64,000 bases of DNA, taken from the NCBI GenBank assembly GCA_014925825.1, contig JACGCK010000228.1, positions 1-64,000 of the forward strand, read 5' to 3'. The stretch comes from Pholiota molesta (taxonomy: Eukaryota > Basidiomycota > Agaricomycetes > Agaricales > Strophariaceae). The translations under genes were made by a program, and so were the position numbers. Below the pieces are notes generated by a model, which worked only from the letters and a program-made list of their open reading frames with translations, ran no database searches and was not told where the DNA came from. Each line of letters starts with the position of its first letter. Position 1 is the first letter of the stretch. This document shows positions 56,090-64,000 of this stretch, in pieces.

Positions 56090-59000
56090 ATGTCGTCCAA
56101 CGAAGACGAGTTTGACGACAACAACGCTGGCAGTTATTCGAAAAAGCGTCGAATACAGCGCGCTTGCGATATCTGCAGGCGCAAGAAAAGTAAGGCGTCA
56201 CAAAATTTCTCAGCGGGTCGTCATGCTCACTTCCATAACATTTAGTTCGATGTACATTTTTTTTCAGCCTTATCGGAGGTTGTATTCACGTTCTCTACAG
56301 GTGATGGCGTCCAGATGCCAGGAAACAGATGCTCGAATTGCATTGCCTACAGTTTTGATTGCACATACGTCGAGGCAGCGAAGGTATGTTCTTCTTACGT
56401 ACCAGTTTTCTTGAAAACTAACAGTTCTTCTAGAAACGAGGACCGCCTAAAGGGTAACTATTCGATTCATCAACAGGACGCTATTAATACTCCTTGCAGT
56501 TATGTAGAGAGTCTCGAGAACCGAGTGGAAAAGTTGGAGAAACTGTTAAAACGGGTGAGTTCCTCCACCTCTGCCACAGTAATCTTCTCCAACCCTTTGC
56601 AGCTATGCCCCGATGAAGCGCTCTACAAGAAGCTTACCGAAACTCTCGATAACAACTGGATGACCGAGCGCACTCCACTCGACCCAAGCTCGCTCGTTGG
56701 CAGTTGCTCGACGAGTGAACAACGAACGCTCGAGAACATGGGCTCTCAGAGTCGGCAGGGAACGACGTTGGGCCTTCACTCTGTCACAAGTGCCATACGT
56801 GGTGTGGCAGACGAGTCTACACTTCCAACTGGAATGACCGACGACGAGGAGGACACGGCGTTAATCCTCGCAGACAATCTGAAACGTATGGAGATCGAAC
56901 CAAAAGAGTATCGATTCTTTGGCAAATCGAGCGGAGCAATGCTCGTACGCACGGCATTGGAGCTGAAGAATGAATATACGGGCTCCGAAATTACCACTCC
57001 AGATCTCTCCAAACCGCCGTTGAAGAACCTTCGGGGCGAGTTTTGGACGCAGCAGCCGGTGAGTGTTTCTGAATGTCCATTGTCTTTGGTCCTCACTCCC
57101 AATACGATACCAAGTGGGAGCGAAATTACAATGCCAGCCCACCCCCGCAATACCACTTCCCTGAGCCGGATCTCTCTAAACACCTCGTCGACCTCTATTT
57201 CCAACATGTCAATATCCATCTTCCTCTTCTCAATCGCTGCATATTCGAAAAATGGATCGAAGATGGGCTACATTTGACAAATAAGGCCTTCGCTCCGGTA
57301 TATCTGCTAGTCTGCGCTCTTGGTGCTCGCTATTCCAATGATCCTCGGGCTATGCTCGATGGCCACAACTCGACCCACTCCCGCGGATGGAAATGGTTCG
57401 ATCAAGTACATATGGTGAAAAGGTCCCCCTTTCTGCGCCTACGCTGTTCGATCTACAGGTGTACTGTGTACGTCATCATTTAGGTTATATCCAGAAACTA
57501 GCCGTATCTGACATGGTGTGATTGATGCACAACTTAGCTTGCGGTCCAGTTCTTGCAAGGATCCTCAGCGCCACAATCTTGCTGGACTCTTGTGGGTATT
57601 GGGATACGTCTCGCTCAGGACGTTGGGGCGCATCGGAAAAAGGTGCACACGCACAAGATGACGGCAGAAGACGAGCTGTGGAAGCGGGCCTTCTGGTATG
57701 TCTGCTTTCTGAGCTGCTCGAGAGGACTGCTGATCTGTTGTATTTATCAGGGTTTTGATCTGCATTGATCGAATGGTTAGTTCATCGTTAGGTCGCCCTT
57801 GTGCCATCCAAGACGAGGAGTGAGTTCTTTATTATGGACAAAAGTCTATCTATTAATTGTAATAATCTACGATTAGTTTCGACCTAGAACTCCCCCTAGA
57901 CTGCGATGATGAATACTGGGAACACCCTGATCCCGACCAACGATTCAAGCAGCCACCTGGAAAGCCCTCTCTCATCTCTTACTTTATCCTCTATCTCAAA
58001 CTCCACCAAATTCTGGCGTTTTCTCTCAGGACAATTGTGTGTTGATTCTATTTTTATGACCTACGTCATTGATGGCCTGATGGCGTTGGTTTTCTAGTAT
58101 TCGATTAATAAATCTAAAGTCCTCCTTGGATTTGTAGGACAACAGTGGGAGCAACACATTGTCGCGGAGCTAGATTCTGCGCTGAATAAATGGGTTGACT
58201 CCGTCCCAGACCACCGTATGTCCATCTTTCTCTTTGTTGGCGACTTGATCCGCCATCGTTCCGTTTACTCACCTTCATTTTACTTCATTCCGCATATCGC
58301 AGTTCGGTGGGACCCAAGCCGAGAGGATGAAAGATTCTTCGCCCAATCTGTCGCACTTTATGCAGCCTACTACCATATCCAAATTCTTATCCACCGTCCA
58401 TTCATCCCCTCACCGAGTAAACCCAGTCCCCTGTCCTTCCCTTCATTGGCAATATGTACGAACGCTGCGAGGTCTTGTTGCCACGTCGTCGACATTCAGC
58501 GACGGAGGAATGGTGTCCCAACGCCGCATATTCAGGCAAGTCCAGAGTTCAATAATTTCATGTTTGGATTAGATTGAATAACGCCTGATATCCCCATAGA
58601 TGTCAGTGTTCACCTCGGGTATCGTATTGTTATTGAGCATATGGGGCGGGAAGCGCTCTGGACTATCAACCGACCCGAAACGGGAGATGGCGGAGGTACA
58701 CAAGTGTATGGAGGTTTTGAGGAATTCAGAGACTAGGTGGCATTCGATAGGACGACTATGGTATGGTTTATACATTCATCGTTTGATCGTCTCATTGACT
58801 TTTTTTTCAGGGACATCCTCTACGAGCTAGCTTCCGTTGGTGACCTGCCTCTCCCACAGGGAAGTCCACCCGCAACCAACAAGCGTGAGCGCGACTCCGA
58901 TACACCTATATACACAACATCGGGCGAGACTTCCACGCAGAAGGAAGCGTCGGCTGAGCCCATGCCGCGTAATATTGCCGGTTCAAGGCGCGTCAACAAA

Positions 59001-60066
59001 GAAGCCCTCACCACGACCACGACCACCAATACAACGCCTCTCTTCCATACCCTATCCCATCCACCGACAGCCAACAACGCAACCGCTGATTCCAATTCTC
59101 CAATGGCCCATCACACCCCTTCCTCCAATCATGTGACTACCCCCATCTCGCTTAGTCGAAGGCCATCCCAGTCCCAAATAGCGGAAAGTCCAAGCTGCAG
59201 GCAATCTCACGACCCTGTGCAATATTATGCACTACCGGTATATAGTAATGAGCTGGGTAGCCTGCCTCTGCACGGGCAGGTTGCATTTGCGGCTGACGCG
59301 CCGGTGCCGCAGCCGGCCACGCTATTGCAACCCGGAGGAAATCACTGGTCTATATCTTCTTGGCAGGGTGGCAGCAGAGGCGTGAGCGGAAGTAGTGAAG
59401 GCGCCACCTTCGCTAGCTCGTCGAAGAATGCAAACACTACGGGGTATCCTGCGATTGGCGAGATGAGTTCGATGACGACCGGCTATGAGATGGACGCGAC
59501 GGCGATGGCGGCGGGGATGATGCTTGATACGATGGCGGGGTCTCTGGCGTATAATGCACATCACCAGCAACAGCCACATGCAACTCATCCAGGAGGGCAG
59601 TTTGGCAGGCCAATTTTCGGATACGGAATGTCTGGAATTGAGGGACACGGACATGGTGGAAGCTCTATGGATAGCTTTCGAGGACTGGGGGTAGATATGA
59701 CAGGGTCGGGCGGCATGGGCGACGGGCTAGGGAGTCGCAATACGCTTGGTCAACAGCTAAATCAACCAAGACAGGAACAAAGCCAGCAACAGGATCTGAC
59801 ATATCCCTTCGTGGATAACGACACGATTGCTATGTGGTCTACGGCGCCAGTAGGATTCGAGTGCGTACTTCTTTCTTTCTTCTTCGTCTATTTGTTTTTG
59901 CTTGGGTCTGGAAATATGTGAACGAGTAATTGACTGATTTCAACGCACTGTTTCTATAGATTGGACGAGTGGGGCACATATCTTACCAATGTTAGCGAAT
60001 TGACCCAGCACGGCCATCAACCTCCCAGCGGGACAGGAAATACGGATGGGATGCAGCAGCAACAAT
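56090..60066 (+). CDS. Zn2Cys6 fungal-type transcription factor, with an apparent frameshift
   Basis: Nuclear regulator with an N-terminal binuclear zinc cluster (Cys at 26, 29, 36, 46, 49 and 56), a coiled coil (YVESLENRVEKLEKLLKR), the fungal_trans middle homology region (DLYFQHVNIHLPLLNRCIFE, CWTLVGIGIRLAQDVGAHR, FDLELPLDCDDEYW) and a Gln/Gly/Ser-rich C-terminus. Exons: 56090-56189, 56246-56251, 56301-56383, 56434-56453, 56500-56554, 56603-57058, 57115-57467, 57538-57695, 57751-57819, 57877-58036, 58098-58215, 58303-58535, 58600-58760, 58811-59860 and 59960-60066. Exon 2 is 6 nt and is required to complete KIRCDG of the zinc cluster; exon 4 is 20 nt. The intron at 58536-58599 is GC-AG. Within exon 7 the frame shifts near 57415-57430: FDQVHMVK is in one frame and APTLFDLQVYC in another, which a missing base would explain. 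Target genes unknown. Confidence 0.85.
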
Positions 60067-62371
60067 AGACAACATCACGCAACTATATTTTCCATCGTTT
60101 AGACTAAGGTATGTACGTGGTACGCCTTTTGCTATATGTCATTTGGAAGAGCGACGTAGAACGTGCTGACATGTCTTGCTTGTAGGTTTCTTTGATCGTT
60201 ATTTAATCGTGTGCCATATCTTATTACTTGTGTTTTACTCTACCCCCTCTCCTTTGTTTTGTAGTCGTTTTCATGCTAATCGCTTTGATCTCTGCATATT
60301 TCAATATTAAGAATTGCTTTTCCCTGACCTGTTTCTGACATTCTCGGTACGTAGCTGAGTCCTTCCAGAGCCTGTCTAGGGAGTATCAAGCGGTACAAGG
60401 CTTCAAGCTTAATTACTTGTCTAAACGCAGTCAGGTGCAACAACATCAGGTTCCTCCGGAGTGCCATCTAGTCTTGAACTTCACCGACGTCAGCCTCAAC
60501 ACATGATTAACAAGGACCCAACTTTTTTATCCAACTTCGGGAAACTTGAAGCATTTGACAAATGCATATTAATGGCGATCGTCTGGCACTCATCTAACAT
60601 GTTGTTCGGCGAAATCTTGATAGGTATAGCTGGCTTGCTATAAGTGCTAACTTTTAGTGGACGGTTGGATGCAGCAGCAGGCCATTCAATACCCGGAAGC
60701 TAAACAGAAGCTAGTCCAACTCTCGTTAGTCATCGTCTAGATCACCTTCTCTTTCTATAAGCTCAACAGCCAGTATGATAATGACGCACCTTCAAGCTTC
60801 AAGCTTAAGCTTCAAGCTTCAAGCGCCGCATGACTGACATGCAAGAGACTCACTGCTCATTTCGTTAGAGGTCCTTTGATCCCTTTGCATTCTGATCTGA
60901 ATGCTTTTTGTGCATAGCGAGCATTGCGCAACTATAGATCTCGTCGATATCGCGACTACTTATTTTGGTTGGCCGTATTTTCGATCGGGGTTGGTGGGTT
61001 ATCATTGACCGTAGCGGAAAAGTCACTCGTGCAGAGTCATTGGAAGAGTAGACGACTGGTAATTTGAATTTTATAGACTTATCTCATTTATTCTTAGCAA
61101 TAGTAATTATTACCCGATAAGCTAGGAGATAAACGTCGGACAGTAGTAGTGATGATAATAATTACCTGTCCACCTAGGAATAAATGTTGGACAGTAGTGA
61201 TGATAATAATTACCTGTCCGCCTAGAAAATCTGCTCCCGGTGTTGAAGCAGAAAATCTTCACCTGAATCAGCGTTTCCTCGTAAACTCCTAGGTACACAA
61301 GAAAAAAGGTTTTTTTCTTGGTGGTCCAAGTAGAACTTCCCCGCCATAGGGTTTACAGTAACAGTGTGCCTTATCATACATTTCATATTGCAACACATGA
61401 TGTGTGTGAACGATACGCATCTTGTCAAGATATGCACGAGATATGAATGTTGTAGACTATCCAGTCCAAATGAGCATCGACTATATAGTCTCGAGTCGAG
61501 ACAATTCACCATTTTAACACTTTATTCTCTTGGCGCTTGAAATACAGAAATTTCCAAGACATGTTCGTCAGATTGTTAACAGTCCCGTGAGTAGGGAACT
61601 TGTCATTTTCCCGGACAAGACGTCTTTTCAATGGATGTCGGTGTGTAGACGCCGGCTTTTTGCCTCTAAAGAATCCCATTAATTGGATACCCAGGAGGTC
61701 GCATTGCGGAAAAATACCAAATGTGAGACTGTCTGTAATGGCGCTCAGTGAGCGAGATCAAATTTCTGACCTGGATGGCTCGGAATTGACGAGCGTATCG
61801 TTCGTGTATTCATTCCGGACCAGAAGCGGCCCTGCGTCAGATATCAATCCACATTTGCGATGGCGATAGAGTGCTCTGTCAATATATTCGCCTCAGTTCA
61901 TGCCTTACCGAAGTCGATGCCTTGCAAACTAACTGAAAATTGGGTACATACTTATTGCGTTTCGACCCCATGTCGGCGCCTAAAAATATGTCGATTCTCA
62001 GACCTAGAACGAAGGAGGCCTCGTTGGATACATATGTTGCTATTTCTGTTTTGTCCGGAGGGGCTGGAGGTGATCTACGGACTAGGATGTCCGCTCTATT
62101 TACTGACACGATACTCACATGTTCCCATTGAATCTATTTTCAGAACTCAATCTAGCCCATGATCTGCCCATCACAGAAGATTGCGAATTGCTTTTGAAAG
62201 GCGCCTTGGTCAGTGTGATCCGAGCATGGCAGGGGCGACTTCATGGCAGGGGCAACTTGTTTCTAGTATAAAATGAATCGGAATTTTTGAAAGTAGAGCA
62301 TCGATTTTCAGTCTACATCACTTCGATACAACCTTCATCGATCATCCTCAGTTCGAACGCATCCTATCATT
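60067..62371. other. Intergenic with short repeats
   Basis: No gene recognised. CTTCAAG/CTTAAG palindromic repeats lie at about 60791-60824 and a two-copy 50-bp repeat at 61123-61220. The 3' flank of the transcription factor and the promoter of the deacetylase gene lie at the two ends. Confidence 0.45.
61123..61220 (+). repeat. Two-copy repeat with hairpin potential
   Basis: Two copies of about 50 bp (61123-61172 and 61174-61220). Each contains GGACAGTAG ... GATGATAATAATTAC ... CTGTCC, so each unit can fold into a GGACAG/CTGTCC stem. A decayed third copy may precede them at about 61093-61122. Confidence 0.75.
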
Positions 62372-63704
62372 ATGCGTGTGACATTCCTCCTCACTGCTCT
62401 TTTAGCTGCAGTCTCGCCTGCTTTGTCCGCCAGCGTCACCAAGCGCCAGTCATTAGCGCGTGTTGTGAGCTCCTGCACGAAGCCTAATGATGTCGCTTTG
62501 ACCTTCGTATGCTTTCCTCCTTCCACACGCGTTTGAACGTTAACATTGGTTAAAATAGGATGACGGTCCTTGGGTCTACCTGTACGCTCTTCCTACTTTA
62601 ATTTTCTGTTGAACAAACTTGCTTACACGCGCGTGGTCAGATATGATGTTAGCAAAGCCCTCGTCGCCGCCAATGCCACCGGCACATTTTTCTTCAGTGC
62701 GTATCACGATGCTTCCTCAACGTTAGGCCATACGCTGATCATGAATTGACGCGTTTCAATAGACGGCGATAACTGTAAGTAGTTCAATTGCTCCTCAGAT
62801 CATCGTCCTTGATTATATTTACTTCCATAGATGCGTGCATATACGATCCCGACTCTGCGAAGCGCGTTCTTTACGCATATCAGAAGGGACATCAGATAGC
62901 TTCTCATACTTGGGCGCACAAAGACCTCACCACTCTGACCTGGGATCAAAGTAAGCTCGCTCTCCTGTTGTAGCTAAGCGCAGATCCTGACGTCTTTGCT
63001 TCTTAGTCCACGACGAGATGTGGCGAGTAGAGCGTATGCATGATGTACATCAGTTTTCTATTTCGCCACTGATAATTTCTTTAGAGGCGCTGCAAAAAAT
63101 TGCCGGAGTTGTTCCTGCATTTATGCGTCCTCGTAAGCCGCATGCTACGCTGTTGATATCTGGATTATCAAGGGTTTATTGATTCTGCTACAGCTTACGG
63201 AAATTACAACGATCTCGTCCGCCAGGCTTCTTACATCAGGGGTCAAGTCGTTGCCATTTGGGACTTCGAGTGAGCTCCATTATTTATTGTGGGTCGTTTC
63301 TTTGCTTCTAACTCTGCATCCTAGTTCGGAAGACTCTGTCGGCGCCACTCCCGCACAAAGCGAGGCATTATATGATCAAATCATAGCAAGCCACCCTAGT
63401 AACATTCTCGCTCTCAATCACGAAGTATATGGTATGTTTTCTAAGAATAAGACAACCCTAGAAGTGAAGACTTACTGATTGGTCTGTCCAGAAACCACCG
63501 CACATCAAGTTCTTCCTTATGCTATCCAGAAGTTGCAGGCTGCAGGCTACAGGCTTGTCAGTCTCTCAGAGTGCACCGGACTTCCAGCTTACCAGAGCGT
63601 CGGATCCCCAGGGGTTCGGGATGTTAGTATTTGTTTTCTCATTTGCTTTTTACTAGCTTGCTGATATGTTCTTTGTCCAGTCTACTTGGACCTGCGTTCG
63701 TTAA
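62372..63704 (+). CDS. Secreted CE4 polysaccharide (chitin) deacetylase
   Basis: Removes acetyl groups from chitin-type polymers at or outside the cell wall. Eleven exons (62372-62506, 62559-62581, 62641-62696, 62763-62774, 62831-62950, 63007-63033, 63085-63132, 63194-63269, 63325-63431, 63492-63622, 63681-63704) join in frame to about 252 residues. A signal peptide is predicted at residues 1-20 (MRVTFLLTALLAAVSPALSA). The CE4 motifs are complete: TFDDGP (44-49, catalytic base and metal Asp), SHTWAH (metal histidines), RPPYGNYN, WDFDSED and ILALNHEVY (catalytic His). No chitin-binding domain or GPI signal is seen, and it is short, like secreted effector-type or cell-wall deacetylases. Exon 4 is 12 nt. 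Small exons are typical of this gene family in basidiomycetes. Confidence 0.93.
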
Positions 63705-64000
63705 TTCCTTGGAAATATTTCTTTTATCTGCTCCAGACACCATCGGACTTTACACATACCTCTCCATTTTCGCGCTGCTCAAGCGCCTACTTATATTCGT
63801 TCTTGGACATTCTCTACTACGAACGTTACGACTCACATCACGGACACTACTCGGACACCACATTTAATTAGCTACTAAGCGATACTTACATGGGTGATGC
63901 ACCGCGCGTTAGGTGAACATTGGGAACAAATTGGGAACAAATTGGGAATAGGAAATACGAACTGATTTCCTACGCTTGTTTGGAATAATTGAACTAGTTT
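63705..64000. other. 3' flank of the deacetylase gene
   Basis: No gene supported. A tandem AAATTGGGAACA-type repeat occurs at about 63918-63951. Confidence 0.5.

Overview
The window is nuclear DNA of a filamentous basidiomycete, most likely an Agaricomycete. The evidence is short spliceosomal introns (mostly about 48-65 nt, GT-AG with several GC-AG), many exons per gene, and gene families of mushroom-forming fungi: a DUF7918-type protein, a LAMMER kinase, a Zn2Cys6 regulator, a CE4 chitin deacetylase, GMC oxidoreductase debris, and a multi-exon protein family seen in Agaricomycetes. All gene models were spliced by hand from reading frame, splice signals and, where available, paralogues. No transcript evidence was available.

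Layout. 0-2.6 kb: little coding signal, plus a GMC oxidoreductase relic whose C-terminal piece has been flipped by a small inversion. 2.65-6.41 kb: a complete PIF/Harbinger transposon (30-bp perfect TIRs, TAA target duplications, DDE transposase, Myb/SANT-like partner), with a hAT-like MITE nested inside a transposase intron. 6.9-15.3 kb: host genes, namely a peroxisomal-type enoyl-CoA hydratase/isomerase, a membrane-anchored PPP-type metallophosphatase, and two overlapping reading frames that are probably one disordered nuclear protein gene. 16.8-35.6 kb: three paralogues (A, B, C) of a large protein family of unknown function, interrupted by a Tc1/mariner-like element carrying two convergent genes (20.5-23.8 kb) and by a sulfite oxidase-like gene (24.7-27.1 kb). 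Paralogue C runs directly into a LAMMER kinase gene (35.7-37.6 kb) and may splice into it. 38.0-38.7 kb: a roadblock/LC7 protein. 39.7-53.3 kb: a diverged segmental duplication, in which a zinc-finger gene and its 5'-side flank occur twice on either side of a DUF7918 gene; one copy has a second member of the MITE family. 56.1-60.1 kb: a Zn2Cys6 transcription factor with a 6-nt exon and an apparent frameshift. 62.4-63.7 kb: a small secreted chitin deacetylase.

How the parts relate. This is a mosaic of housekeeping genes and transposon-rich accessory DNA, not one pathway. The best candidates for new biology are the A/B/C family (shared glycine/asparagine-rich beta-like motif, a conserved upstream element in B and C, internal exon duplication), the possible C-LAMMER kinase chimera, the two-gene Tc1/mariner element, and the MITE family with a C-rich tract in the same orientation near both ends. 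I saw no CRISPR array, rRNA or convincing tRNA.
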